Origin: Streptomyces alfalfae
GTDB taxonomy: Bacteria; Actinomycetota; Actinomycetes; Streptomycetales; Streptomycetaceae
NCBI RefSeq assembly: GCF_004127445.1
Contig: NZ_QEXM01000048.1
Location: 62,001 to 126,000, forward strand
Length of the DNA: 64,000 bases
Direction of reading: 5' to 3'
Under the pieces are notes generated by a model, which saw only the letters and a program-made list of their open reading frames with translations, did no database searches and had not been told where the DNA came from. The position numbers and the translations under genes are program-made. Each line of letters begins with the position of its first letter. Position 1 is the stretch's first letter. Positions 16,615 through 25,573 of the stretch are shown here, one piece after another.

Positions 16615-16890
16615 ATGTCGGACATCGACCGCGGTGCAAAACTTGAGAAGCTTCAGAAGCTCTACGAAGCCTTCCAGAAGAAGGAGACCGAGGTCCGTGA
16701 CCTGATCTCGCTCCTGGACGGTCAGGCCAACGACAGCCATGGCTTCTGGGCGGGCCCCGGCGCCAACCGGTTCCGCGACGAGTGGCGTGACTTCAAGCCG
16801 CAGGTCAACAAGCTGGCTGACTCGCTCCACGACGCGTACAAGTCGGCCAAGAACAGCCACGACAGGATCGAGCAGGCCACGAACGTCTGA
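16615..16890 (+). CDS. WXG100 family protein (type VII secretion substrate type)
   Basis: A 91-aa protein predicted to be an all-helical hairpin. Two long helices are joined by GFWAGPGANRF, with the WXG motif Trp45-Ala-Gly47, as in ESAT-6/CFP-10 proteins. The strong site GGGGAGGAAG sits 5-6 bases before the ATG. It stands alone on the plus strand and converges with the large EccC-type gene, separated by a strong terminator. The related WXG proteins of 87 and 84 aa lie in the minus-strand cluster beyond. It is probably exported or forms a heterodimer with one of those; partner unknown. Confidence 0.85.
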   Translation: MSDIDRGAKLEKLQKLYEAFQKKETEVRDLISLLDGQANDSHGFWAGPGANRFRDEWRDFKPQVNKLADSLHDAYKSAKNSHDRIEQATNV

Positions 16891-16907
16891 TTCGTGCGTG
16901 TGTGTAA

Positions 16908-16947
16908 GCCGGTGCGACCGTTGATCGGTCGCACCGGCTGCTTTTTT
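16908..16947. terminator. intrinsic terminator between WXG100 gene and eccC
   Basis: A perfect 13-bp stem (GCCGGTGCGACCG, 5-nt loop, complement; 16908-16938) followed by TTTTTT at 16942-16947. It is the clearest rho-independent terminator in the window. It ends the plus-strand WXG100 transcript and probably works in both directions for the convergent eccC gene. Confidence 0.92.
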
Positions 16948-16955
16948 GTGCCGGG

Positions 16956-19900
16956 TCAGTCGTCGAGAATCGCCTGGACCGGCGTCATCTGCCCGCTCTG
17001 GATGAGGAGTCCGCGCCCCACGGGCCCGCCGCCGTCGATCGACAGGCGTACGTTGAACAGCTCCCCGTCCGAGGCGCTCTGCGGGGCCAGGATCATGCCC
17101 TGGCGCGAGCGCCTGGCCTCCACGACGAACCCCCGGTACTGGGAGTTCAGCGTGTCCGTGGCGCCGGCCACGACGATGCCGATGCCGCCGTCCCTTCCGT
17201 TCTGCGCGACTTCCTCGAGAGCACGGTCCAGCGACGTGTCGTAGAGCATGTCGGCGTCGTCGGCCACGACGGCGTACTTCCCGCCCCCCGCGCCCTCGAT
17301 CAGGGCGGTGAGCTCACGCTCGGAGCTGTCCGCGGTGAGCACGCCGAGGACACCGGGCTCGTTCTCCAGGTCGCGCAGGGGCGAGCGCCGGGGGGTGACG
17401 AGGACCAGCGGCACCTGGCTGGCCAGCAGGCTCCGCGCCGCGACCACCAGGGCCGTCGAACGACCGGACTTGGGCGGCCCGGCGATGACGAAACCGGGCC
17501 CCGACTCGTCCAGGTCGACCCCGATCGGCGTGAGTTCGTCGCCACCGACGCAGAGCAGCGTCCACAGCGGGGACGGCGGGGTGAAGGAGGGGTCGAGAGC
17601 ACGGGCCTGGCTCGCGGTGACCCGCATCGGCAGTTCGTCCACCCGGAGCGGCCTGCGGTCGCGCGGCAGCACCGGGTGACGCCGGCGCGCCTCCTCCGCG
17701 ATCGCGCGCAGCGCGGCCACCTGGGCCTGGCCGGAGGGGTCGGGGTCGAGCAGCGCGATCTGGCTCTCCTGGGCGCCCGCGTCCGTGATGCGCAGAGCAC
17801 GCCCGGGAGGCATCGACTTCGGCACGTCGCGGGCGGAAAGGCCCGCGAGGGAGTACTCGTTGGCGTCGGTCAGGCGCAGGATCAGCTTGTCGGCGAAGGA
17901 CGGCGAGACCTGGCCGCTGAACCCGCTGCGGTCAGCCGTCATGACGACCTTCAGGCCGACAGCGGCGCCTTCCCTGAAGATCTTGACGATCATCTCGACG
18001 AGACGGCCGTAGTCGATGCCTTCGAGGGCCGATGTGTAGCCCTCCCAGCCGTCGAGAAGAAGCACCATCCACGGCAGCCGGTCCTCCGGCGCGGCCGTGG
18101 CGCGCTGCTCCGTGGCGCTGGACAGGCCCTCCATGGCGAGCAGTTGCTGGCGGCGCGAGACCTCGGCCGCCAGCCGGTCGAGGAGGCGGCGCACCCGGCC
18201 GGGCTGGTCGCGGGTGACCACGGCTCCGCAGTGCGGGAGGTTCGTCAGCGGCAGCAGGGCGTTCGCGCCGCAGTCGATGCCGTACAGATGCACGTCGGCG
18301 GGCGACGTAGTGCTCGCGAGCGCGCCGGCGAGGGTCCGCAAGGCGGTCGAACGGCCTGAGCGGGGGCCGCCCGCCAGCATGATGTGGTCGCCGTGCACCA
18401 GGTCGAGTGCCAGGGGCGCCCGGCTCTGCTGGGCGGGAAGGTCCGTGAGGCCGATGTGGATCGGTGCTACCTCGTCGGTCGTCGGCGGGACGGCCTCCGG
18501 CAGGTCGGCGAGCGACAGCACATCGGTCAGCGGTTCGAGCCAAGGGCTTCGCTGCGGTCCGAACCGCATCAGTTCCGCCCCGTCGCGGATGGCGCCGACG
18601 AGGACGCTGAGGTCGGTGACCAGGGTCCCGTCGTCACCGTCCTCGACGACGCGGGGGACCGGACGGCCGAACGACGCCCAGGAGACGAGAGCCGCGACGG
18701 CCCGGGGACGGTGGGAACCGACGCTCGGCCGGCGTCCACCGATACGGGCCGACTGCACGGCGACGAGCGACTGCGCCCCGGAACGGACGTAGGCGCGCCC
18801 GGGGGTCGACTTCGCGATGGACCCGGCGTCCGGCGCGTCGATGACGTCCGAGGACTCGGCGCCGTCGGTGACGCGGAGGGCGATACGCAGGTTGGTGTTG
18901 GCCCGGATGTCCGCGCTCACCACACCGGCGGGGCGCTGGGTGGCGAGGATGAGGTGGACCCCCAGCGAGCGGCCACGCCGCGCGATGTCCACGAGGCCCG
19001 CGATGAAGTCCGGGAGTTCCGCCACCAGGGAGGCGAACTCGTCGATGACCAGCACGAGGCGGGGCATGGGCTCCAGCTCGGGCCGTACCTTCCTCGTGTC
19101 GTTGTAGTCCTCGATGTCCTTCGCGGCCGTGTCGAAGAGGATCTCCTCCCGCCGCTTGAGCTCGGCGGCGAGCGAGGCGAGCGCGCGCTCCGTGAGGTGG
19201 GCGTCGAGGTCGCTGACCATGCCGACGGTGTGCGGGAGTCGGGCGCAGTCCAGGAACGCGCTGCCGCCCTTGTAGTCGATGAGGACGAAGTTGAGGGCGT
19301 CCGGTCGGTTGGCCAGCGCGAGCGAGGTGATGATGGTCTGGAGCAGCTCGGACTTACCGGCGCCGGTCGTACCGGCGACCAGCGCGTGCGGGCCGTCCCT
19401 GCGGATGTCCAGCAGGAAGGGCCCGTCACCGGCGATGCCGATCGGCACCTCTGTGGTGGAGCCGCCCCGCTGCCAGATGCCGGCGACATCCGCACCCGTG
19501 GGGTCCGGCAGGCCGAGGAGGGACAGCAGCCGCGCGGACGTGGGCAGCGCGGCGTCGGCGTCGTCCAGGCTCACGTCGCGTACGGGAGCCAGGGAACGGG
19601 CCACCAGTTCGCACCAGGCGGGCGACACCTGATCGGCGAGGACGTCTCCGACCGATTCGAGCCCGCCGCCACCGATGCCGACGTGGTTCGGCCGGTCGGG
19701 CAGCCCGCTGATCGCCGCCTTGCACTCCTCGGGCAGGAGCCGCTCGTCCTCGTCGACGCAGAGGGCGAAGATGCCGTGGCCGGGGCCCTCCTGGAGCAGT
19801 TGCGGGACGCCGGGCATCCGGCGCAGCAGCCGGGCGCCGTCCAGGACGACCAAGGTGAACGGGTCGGGGCGCAGCGACTTGGACGCCCCGAAGTCACGGG

Positions 19901-21425
19901 CGCCGGCCTTCCTGCGTTCCAGCTCGGCGAGGAGTTCGTGGACGCGGCGGCCCACGACCTCCGGTTCGGAGCCGATCAACGAGATGCAGTCCTGGCCGAG
20001 CTGCGGGACCGTGTGCGGGAGCCAGTGGGCCCACTCCCAGGCTGCCCGGGCGTCACCGGCGGATGACAGGACGACCAGCGAGAGGTCCCGCGGACTGTGC
20101 AGCACCGTGGCCTGGGCGACCAGCCAGCGGGCCATGGTCAGGCTCAGCCGGCGGTCGCCGGCCACACCGATGACGCCCAGCTCCGCCAGCGGGACCACGG
20201 CCGGGACATGGGTAACCACGGGGGGCTCCGGCGGATCGTCGAAGGCGCCGGTCTTGACGGCACGCATCTCGACGTCGACGGGCAGGTCGGCCATGCCGAC
20301 CCGCAGCTGGAGCACATCCGGATCCACGAGCCTGCGCTCCCACAGGCGGCGGCGCGGCCCGGTGGCGAAGAGGAGCACCTGCGCGGGGTCGGGATGCGAC
20401 TCGCGCCGGGCCCGCTGGTCGGCCTCGGCCAGCTCGCCCAGCTTCACGTCGTACTCGACGAGCGCCTTCTTGTACTCCTTGACGGCCTTCTTGTGCCGCT
20501 TGCGCTCGTGCCGTGCCTCGCCCACCCAGTAGCCGATCATCATCAGTGGGCTCATGGCGCAGAAGAGCAGGGTGTAGATCTGCTTGGTCATGAAGTACAT
20601 GACCAGGCCGAACACGGCCGGAATGAAGGAGGCGAAGAGCTGGAGGCGAGGGCCTTCCCCCTTGACCGGCTCGGCGGGCAGGACCACGCGGGGCCGCTGC
20701 CGCAGCGGTGACAGCCGCGGCGGCCGGTTGTACGCGTAGCCACCATCGTCCGTGGCCGCGAGGTGGGCGTCGGGTTCTTCCGCTTCGCGAAGGACGATGA
20801 GGGAGTCGCCGGCCTTGACGAGGGAATCGAGGGGCCAGGCCCGGTCCGCTTCGACCGGCTCGTCGTCCAGCGTCAGGGACGCCCCGGGCTGCGGGTGGAT
20901 CGTCACGCCGCCGTCGACGTTGACGGAGAGCTTGGCGGCGAGCGGGGCGAGGGTGGTGTCGGCGACGGAGAGGGAACAGGCCGGACCGGACCCGAGGGTC
21001 GCCACGCCGACCTGCACACGAGCGATCCGCCCGGCGTCGGGCCCGCCACAGACCCGCAGCTCGAACCGGCCCGTGGGTTCCCCGGCACGCATGAACGGTC
21101 CGATGGCCTCGTCGGTGGTGACGCGGACGCCGTCACGCAGGACGGAGGAGGCGGCGTCCGAGGGGTCGCAGTGTCGGCCGTCGACCCAGAGGGAGGGAGC
21201 GGTGGCGGACTGATGGAAGGGGGACTTCGAAGCGGCGAATCCCGCTCCGGCTGCGGCGGCCCGGATCGCGGAAGGGAGACGCCCGACCGCGAGGTGAGGC
21301 GACGAGGCCAGGTCCGCGCCGCCCAGGCAGGCGGCCACATCACCGACCGTCGCCTCATCCTCCAGGGTGACCATGACGTCCTGCGGGGCTATGCCCTCCC
21401 GCACGACTGTCACCAGGACTCGCAT
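16956..21425 (-). CDS. eccC: type VII secretion FtsK/SpoIIIE ATPase (EssC/EccC-like)
   Basis: A 1489-aa membrane ATPase. The N-terminal about 200 residues look like the FHA/ubiquitin-like modules of EssC (LTLDDEPVEADRAWPLDSLV, GDSLIVL). Two helices follow at about 258-300 (FIPAVFGLVMYFM, LLFCAMSPLMMIGYW), then three FtsK-type ATPase modules. Module 1 (near residue 685) has a full Walker A, GTTGAGKSE, and Walker B LVLVIDEFAS. Modules 2 (GGPRSGRST, near 1016) and 3 (GPPKSGRST, near 1311) have the usual GxRST-type loops without the standard GK. That is the normal pattern for EccC/EssC, in which module 1 drives transport and the others bind substrate. All three modules are on one chain. The start follows a GGAAGGAAG site. 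Confidence 0.92.
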   Translation of the reverse strand: MRVLVTVVREGIAPQDVMVTLEDEATVGDVAACLGGADLASSPHLAVGRLPSAIRAAAAGAGFAASKSPFHQSATAPSLWVDGRHCDPSDAASSVLRDGVRVTTDEAIGPFMRAGEPTGRFELRVCGGPDAGRIARVQVGVATLGSGPACSLSVADTTLAPLAAKLSVNVDGGVTIHPQPGASLTLDDEPVEADRAWPLDSLVKAGDSLIVLREAEEPDAHLAATDDGGYAYNRPPRLSPLRQRPRVVLPAEPVKGEGPRLQLFASFIPAVFGLVMYFMTKQIYTLLFCAMSPLMMIGYWVGEARHERKRHKKAVKEYKKALVEYDVKLGELAEADQRARRESHPDPAQVLLFATGPRRRLWERRLVDPDVLQLRVGMADLPVDVEMRAVKTGAFDDPPEPPVVTHVPAVVPLAELGVIGVAGDRRLSLTMARWLVAQATVLHSPRDLSLVVLSSAGDARAAWEWAHWLPHTVPQLGQDCISLIGSEPEVVGRRVHELLAELERRKAGARDFGASKSLRPDPFTLVVLDGARLLRRMPGVPQLLQEGPGHGIFALCVDEDERLLPEECKAAISGLPDRPNHVGIGGGGLESVGDVLADQVSPAWCELVARSLAPVRDVSLDDADAALPTSARLLSLLGLPDPTGADVAGIWQRGGSTTEVPIGIAGDGPFLLDIRRDGPHALVAGTTGAGKSELLQTIITSLALANRPDALNFVLIDYKGGSAFLDCARLPHTVGMVSDLDAHLTERALASLAAELKRREEILFDTAAKDIEDYNDTRKVRPELEPMPRLVLVIDEFASLVAELPDFIAGLVDIARRGRSLGVHLILATQRPAGVVSADIRANTNLRIALRVTDGAESSDVIDAPDAGSIAKSTPGRAYVRSGAQSLVAVQSARIGGRRPSVGSHRPRAVAALVSWASFGRPVPRVVEDGDDGTLVTDLSVLVGAIRDGAELMRFGPQRSPWLEPLTDVLSLADLPEAVPPTTDEVAPIHIGLTDLPAQQSRAPLALDLVHGDHIMLAGGPRSGRSTALRTLAGALASTTSPADVHLYGIDCGANALLPLTNLPHCGAVVTRDQPGRVRRLLDRLAAEVSRRQQLLAMEGLSSATEQRATAAPEDRLPWMVLLLDGWEGYTSALEGIDYGRLVEMIVKIFREGAAVGLKVVMTADRSGFSGQVSPSFADKLILRLTDANEYSLAGLSARDVPKSMPPGRALRITDAGAQESQIALLDPDPSGQAQVAALRAIAEEARRRHPVLPRDRRPLRVDELPMRVTASQARALDPSFTPPSPLWTLLCVGGDELTPIGVDLDESGPGFVIAGPPKSGRSTALVVAARSLLASQVPLVLVTPRRSPLRDLENEPGVLGVLTADSSERELTALIEGAGGGKYAVVADDADMLYDTSLDRALEEVAQNGRDGGIGIVVAGATDTLNSQYRGFVVEARRSRQGMILAPQSASDGELFNVRLSIDGGGPVGRGLLIQSGQMTPVQAILDD

Positions 21426-21491
21426 CGATGTCTTCCTTCCGACCCGCACAGGGGCAATGGTGAGTCTTTGGGCGCCGTTCGCTGTGCCGGC

Positions 21492-21947
21492 TCACGGGGA
21501 GAGCCGGTCATAGGCGAGGACGGGAATACCGGGCGCGAACGTGTCCGTCGCCACCTTGAGCCGCTCGGGTGCGAGGCGCCACCAGCTGATGGGGCGGCTC
21601 GCCAGGAGGAGTTCGTACTCCACGTGCGGAGCGGTCCGCGCGGCCTGCTCCGGTGTCATCCTGCTGTTGGGCCCGGCGAGGCGGGGTGAGCCGGGCCGAC
21701 GGTGCACACCGATGTGGTTGAGCCCCTGCCCGGCCGTACGCTGCTGCCAGACGACCAGGGAGGTGATGTCCTCCCAGGGCACGAAGGCCGTTTGCTTCTC
21801 GTACTGGGCCAGGGAGCCTCCGAGCAGCACGCCGGCACTGTCCACCCGGAACGCCACCAGCCGCTTCCATCCCGCGCCCACGAGAAGTTGCAGTGGAGTG
21901 CGCATGAAGTGTGCTTCGTAGACGGCGTGGTCATGGTCGGTGTTCAT
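21492..21947 (-). CDS. hypothetical PH-like protein of the type VII cluster
   Basis: A 151-aa soluble protein with no signal peptide. The pattern VAFRVDSAGVLLGG, then FVPWEDITSLVVWQQ, resembles bacterial PH-like domains in which a beta strand leads into a PWxxI helix segment. It lies directly upstream of the EccC-type gene in the same orientation, about 65 bp away, so it is likely co-transcribed. No catalytic residues are apparent. A membrane-lipid or partner-binding adaptor for the ATPase is a guess from position. Confidence 0.6.
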   Translation of the reverse strand: MNTDHDHAVYEAHFMRTPLQLLVGAGWKRLVAFRVDSAGVLLGGSLAQYEKQTAFVPWEDITSLVVWQQRTAGQGLNHIGVHRRPGSPRLAGPNSRMTPEQAARTAPHVEYELLLASRPISWWRLAPERLKVATDTFAPGIPVLAYDRLSP

Positions 21948-21992
21948 CGGGTCTCCGCTGCGAAAGTGGTGGTGTGAAAGCCTGCCGAGCGA

Positions 21993-22256
21993 CTACTTGG
22001 GCTCTCCCTTCTTCTTTTCCTCTTCCTCCTGAACCCGTCGCAGGATTTTCGCGCGCTGCCCGCGCGCGGCCTCCAGAGTGTCGTGCAGCTTCTTGCGCTT
22101 GCGCCCCCACTCCTCCCGGAAGTTGTCGGCGGCCGGCCCCTTCCACACGTTGTGCCCGGAAGTCGCGTCGACCGCGTCCAGCGTCCGGTCTATCTCATCG
22201 GCGAAGCGCTTGAGATTCGCGAGGTCTCTTCTGCATTCCTCGACACGTTCACTCAT
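21993..22256 (-). CDS. WXG100 family protein
   Basis: An 87-aa helical hairpin protein. Helix one (SERVEECRRDLANLKRFADEIDRTLDAV) and helix two flank NVWKGPAADNFREEWG, with WKG as the WXG motif. The C-terminus is very basic/acidic (VQEEEEKKKGEPK) instead of the YxxxD/E export tag of mycobacterial proteins. It sits 45 bp upstream of the PH-like gene and 22 bp downstream of the 280-aa gene, in an apparent operon. Confidence 0.83.
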   Translation of the reverse strand: MSERVEECRRDLANLKRFADEIDRTLDAVDATSGHNVWKGPAADNFREEWGRKRKKLHDTLEAARGQRAKILRRVQEEEEKKKGEPK

Positions 22257-22277
22257 CTGTCACTCCTCGACTGTTCG

Positions 22278-23120
22278 CTACGGGACCGGCGTCGTGATCA
22301 GGCGGATGATCTCCGACGTGAGTGAGCGCTCGCCGACCTTCCGGGCCTGGATGCCGGTGGGCGCCTGCGGCTTGTCGACGCTGACGGTCCACACGGCGTC
22401 CTCCGTCGCGTACGCGGTCACCAGGGGGCCGGGCTCGTCCGCGAGGACGATCAACTGCGTGACCACGAGCGCGTTGTTGACCGCTTCGGCCAGCGGACCC
22501 TCGACCTGGTCGCTCGTCAGGGCCGTGACGTCGAGTCGCTGTGTCCTGCCGTCCTCGTCCGCGACGCCGAAGGGGTCCACCAGGACCTGCATCATCTTGG
22601 CCGCGTCGGCCGCGGAACTGGCCAGGGTGAAGATGTGCATCCCGCCACCGGTGACCTGCTCGACGAGCATGAGTTCCGGGGAGTGGACGTAGACGAACCC
22701 GTGGACGCTGCCCCGCGACGTCTGCTGCTCGACCGCGAGCGCGCGGGCGGCGGTACGCCGGAGGATCAGCGCGAGGTCGACGTCGGGGGTCATCTTCATG
22801 TCGACATCCGTCGTGCCCCCGTGCTCGAACTTCCCCTCGGAACGCATCAGGGCGTCGAGATCGGGAATGTTGGCGATCTCGATCGCACCCCGGGAGACGA
22901 GTGAACGGATGGCGGTGGCGAGCACCCATTCACGTTGCTCGGACGTCAGGGTCGCCAAGTGAGGCGTAGGCGCTATGACTTCTTCCAGAGCGGTGGGGTC
23001 GAGGACGGCCAGCTCCTCGTCCGTGAGCTGGATGAGCGGCTGAGTGCCCCCCTCCGCCAGGGCTTCCCCGATGAATTCGCGAAACTTGTCCAGCTCGATA
23101 CCCAGTTCTGGGTGCGGCAT
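22278..23120 (-). CDS. type VII cluster cytosolic protein, possible EspG-like chaperone
   Basis: A 280-aa soluble protein without signal or membrane segments. Readable stretches are LTDEELAVLDPTALEEVI, LTSEQREWVLATAIRSLVSRGAIEI, then beta-rich GFVYVHSPELMLVEQVTGGGMHIFTL and VTAYATEDAVWTVSV. Architecture (an N-terminal winged helix-like part, then a beta-sheet half) and setting among WXG100 genes recall the EspG chaperones of actinobacterial ESX systems, but I cannot confirm homology by eye. A second protein of similar size is encoded at 26971-27795. Confidence 0.5.
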   Translation of the reverse strand: MPHPELGIELDKFREFIGEALAEGGTQPLIQLTDEELAVLDPTALEEVIAPTPHLATLTSEQREWVLATAIRSLVSRGAIEIANIPDLDALMRSEGKFEHGGTTDVDMKMTPDVDLALILRRTAARALAVEQQTSRGSVHGFVYVHSPELMLVEQVTGGGMHIFTLASSAADAAKMMQVLVDPFGVADEDGRTQRLDVTALTSDQVEGPLAEAVNNALVVTQLIVLADEPGPLVTAYATEDAVWTVSVDKPQAPTGIQARKVGERSLTSEIIRLITTPVP

Positions 23121-23140
23121 GTGACTCTCCTTGCTTCCGG

Positions 23141-24220
23141 TTACCAGAACCCGTATTTCTTCACCGTGTCAGGCACGAGATTCGTGACAGCGCTTTTGGC
23201 TCCGTTCACGATCTCCTTGCCCTTGTCCACAGTGTCTCCGGCCCATTTCGTTGTTGCTTTCCAAGCCTTTTTGGTGTATCTCGCGATCGCTTCTCTGTTG
23301 TCGTAGGCCCAGGTGCCGAGGAAATACGCTCCCGCGACACCGAGCGCCACCCAGCCGACAACGGGCACCGCTGCGGCGACGCCCGCGCTGGCGCCGAGGA
23401 AGGTGGCCGCGGAGGCGCCTCCCATGACGGCCGCGGCTCCGCCCAGCTCAACGGCGCCCATGCCCCGGTCGAACCCGCCGAGAACACCCTTGTGATCGGG
23501 TAGGACGATCTGCTTGAGGCCGTGCACCGCGGCCAGCGGGAGTGAGATGCGGTCCAGGATGCTGAGTCCGGGCGCCTGGTTGAGGAGCTTCGCCGGGAGG
23601 GGAATCCTGAGCTTCGTCGTGATGAACGTACGGGCTACCTGCTGCCACTTCCACGGCTGCTCATAGAGCATCTCGATTCTCTTGAGCTTGAGAATCTCCT
23701 GGATGTACGCGATGTTCTTCGCCTTGAGGCGGTCGCCGGTGACCCCGAAGTACTTGTTCAGGTCCAGAACCGCCTTGGCTGCCTTGACGTTCCCGCCCTG
23801 CTTCCAGCGCTGGTACAGCTGGAGCGAGGCCTCGATGCCGGAGGCGATCTTGGTGAGGCGGAGAGGGGCGGTGACGTTCTTCTTCAGCTCCTGGAACTCT
23901 TCGACGTACCCGCCGATCTCGCCCTTGCGGTCCTTCACCTTCTGCCAGGTGTCCAGGACGCCGGTGAGCCCGATGAGCATGAGCTCGGCCTTGGGGTCGG
24001 AGTCCAGGATGCCGATGCGCCGCCGGATGTCCTTCGCCTGGTCCTGGGACCAGGTGGACTCCGCCGGGAATTTGCCGAGGTCTCCCTGGTCGCCGTCCCA
24101 CTTGGCGAGGAGGCCGGAAATGAGAGGGCCCTGGATGGAGAGCGCGCCACCCGCGACGTCCAGCGCGGCAGCGAGTTTGCGCGCCTCCTCCTTTTTCATT
24201 CCTCGAAATTCGTCTGCCAT
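23141..24220 (-). CDS. large type VII-associated protein with hydrophobic C-terminal segment (paralogue B)
   Basis: A 359-aa protein. Residues 1-80 form a charged helical N-terminal domain (EEARKLAAALDVAGGALSI, then TWSQDQAKDIRRRIGIL). The middle is helical and lysine-rich. Residues about 265-315 are a Gly/Ala-rich hydrophobic stretch (AAAVMGGASAATFLGASAG, VPVVGWVALGVAGAYFLGTW) able to enter a membrane. A basic Trp/Lys tail ends YGFW. A paralogue with the same plan is at 25574-26890. The shape resembles exported membrane-active proteins of WXG/LXG systems. No toxin active site is visible, so function is open. GGGGGAA precedes the ATG and fixes the start. Confidence 0.65.
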   Translation of the reverse strand: MADEFRGMKKEEARKLAAALDVAGGALSIQGPLISGLLAKWDGDQGDLGKFPAESTWSQDQAKDIRRRIGILDSDPKAELMLIGLTGVLDTWQKVKDRKGEIGGYVEEFQELKKNVTAPLRLTKIASGIEASLQLYQRWKQGGNVKAAKAVLDLNKYFGVTGDRLKAKNIAYIQEILKLKRIEMLYEQPWKWQQVARTFITTKLRIPLPAKLLNQAPGLSILDRISLPLAAVHGLKQIVLPDHKGVLGGFDRGMGAVELGGAAAVMGGASAATFLGASAGVAAAVPVVGWVALGVAGAYFLGTWAYDNREAIARYTKKAWKATTKWAGDTVDKGKEIVNGAKSAVTNLVPDTVKKYGFW

Positions 24221-24521
24221 GCAATTCCCCCGTTGTAGACGCTTGATGTATTGCTGTGCCCAGGCGGTTACGGCGTGACGCGCCGCGCCCATGGGTGACA
24301 TGGCGGCGGCTGCCGGGTGTGGCGCATCACGGTCGGCTCCCGAGGGGCGAGGGTTACTACAGAGGACTGACGCTATCGACGGGGCTCTTGGTTCGCCAGT
24401 GCGAAGTGGCCCTTCGAACTGGGCATTTGCTCGGATAGATCGACGAACCGGGACGGAGGTGCGACGCGGTGTCGCCTTTGCCGGGAGCGCCGGAGTGCCA
24501 GGAAGCGGGAAACCTGTGCGG

Positions 24522-24776
24522 TCAGGGCTTCTTGGCTTCCTTGACCGTCTTGTCGCATTCACGAGCTTCTTTGCGGAGTTCCTCCGCCACGTCGTGGCAT
24601 TTCGTCTGCCACTTCTTCAGCTCGCCGCGCGTGTGGTCCGCGTGCGGGCCCGCCCACTTCTTCATCGTGGTGGTGGCGTACTTGTGGGGGGAGTCCGCGA
24701 GGCCGTCGATGTGGTCCGCGAGGCTCCGCAGTTGGGTAGCCCTCTTGCTGAGCTCTTGCAGCTCGGGGTCGGCCAC
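24522..24776 (-). CDS. WXG100 family protein
   Basis: An 84-aa helical hairpin. Helix one (LQELSKRATQLRSLADHIDGLADS) joins helix two through KKWAGPHADHTRGELKKW, with WAG as the WXG motif. Two cysteines (in TKCHD and RECDK) are unusual for this family and could make a disulfide-linked dimer after export. The GTG start is chosen because a GGAGGGA site is correctly spaced and the longer frame would add an Arg/Pro-rich, non-homologous leader. It lies between the two large paralogues. Confidence 0.8.
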   Translation of the reverse strand: MADPELQELSKRATQLRSLADHIDGLADSPHKYATTTMKKWAGPHADHTRGELKKWQTKCHDVAEELRKEARECDKTVKEAKKP

Positions 24777-24960
24777 GTCCGATTCCCTCCGTCTCGTCGG
24801 TACTGCGCGACACCCCGGAGGTGCGAACGGGGCGCCTGCGGCCCGGATCCGCCTCGTGGGGGCGCAGTCCACTGCTGGAGACATGAGCGTACTGAGGGAC
24901 GTCAGTCGCGTCACAAGCCCCACCCCGGGTCACCCCGTTCCAGGCCCACCCGCCCACGGG

Positions 24961-25545
24961 TCACTCCGAGGGGGTCTCGTTCGCACGGGGGTTGAGGATC
25001 CTGTTCAAGGCGTGGGACGCCGCCCCGGACGTCGTCAGCTCGATCGTGTCCACTTCCTCGAACAGGATGGCCAGCGCGATGCCGATGGGGTCCGCCTCCC
25101 CCGTGACGGCACCGACCGTGCTCATGCCCGGTCCGGTGCCGCTCTTCCTGCGGGTGAGGGAGACGACGGTGCCGGGGCCGCGGAGGACGGCGCCCTTGTC
25201 GAACCCCGTCACGGCGTACTCGTAGGACCGGTCCTGATACGTGAGCCGCAGGGCCCGCGCGGCGTTGCGGATTCCTCGGGCGTTGAAGTCGAGTCGTACC
25301 GCTTGGCCGTCAACGGCGAGGGTGGCGTTCCGCAGGGTGGGGCGGCCCGGCCCAATGGTCCGGTAGATGGCCCCCGGCAACCGCTCGCCCTGCATCCGCA
25401 CGTCCAGCTGCCGGCTCGCCGTCTTGATGGACCGCTTCCTGTACTCGGCCTCGACGGTGACGTCACCGAAGGCGCCCACGACCCCCTGGCGTCCACGCCG
25501 CGCCTTGTGGAAGAAGGGGGTGAGCTCGAACTCGAATTCCGTCAT
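24961..25545 (-). CDS. hypothetical protein of the type VII cluster
   Basis: A 194-aa soluble, basic, beta-rich protein that I do not recognise (starts MTEFEFELTPFFHKARRGRQ; contains ALRLTYQDRSYEYAVTGFDKG, GPGTVVSLTRRK and DPIGIALAILFEEVDTIEL). No signal peptide or membrane helix. It is 29 bp downstream of the large paralogue A gene and upstream of a WXG100 gene, so it belongs to the same transcription unit. The strand pattern resembles small accessory/immunity-size proteins beside exported proteins, but that is only positional. Confidence 0.6.
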   Translation of the reverse strand: MTEFEFELTPFFHKARRGRQGVVGAFGDVTVEAEYRKRSIKTASRQLDVRMQGERLPGAIYRTIGPGRPTLRNATLAVDGQAVRLDFNARGIRNAARALRLTYQDRSYEYAVTGFDKGAVLRGPGTVVSLTRRKSGTGPGMSTVGAVTGEADPIGIALAILFEEVDTIELTTSGAASHALNRILNPRANETPSE

Positions 25546-25573
25546 GACTCTCTCTGCGGGGCAGTGCGGTTCG

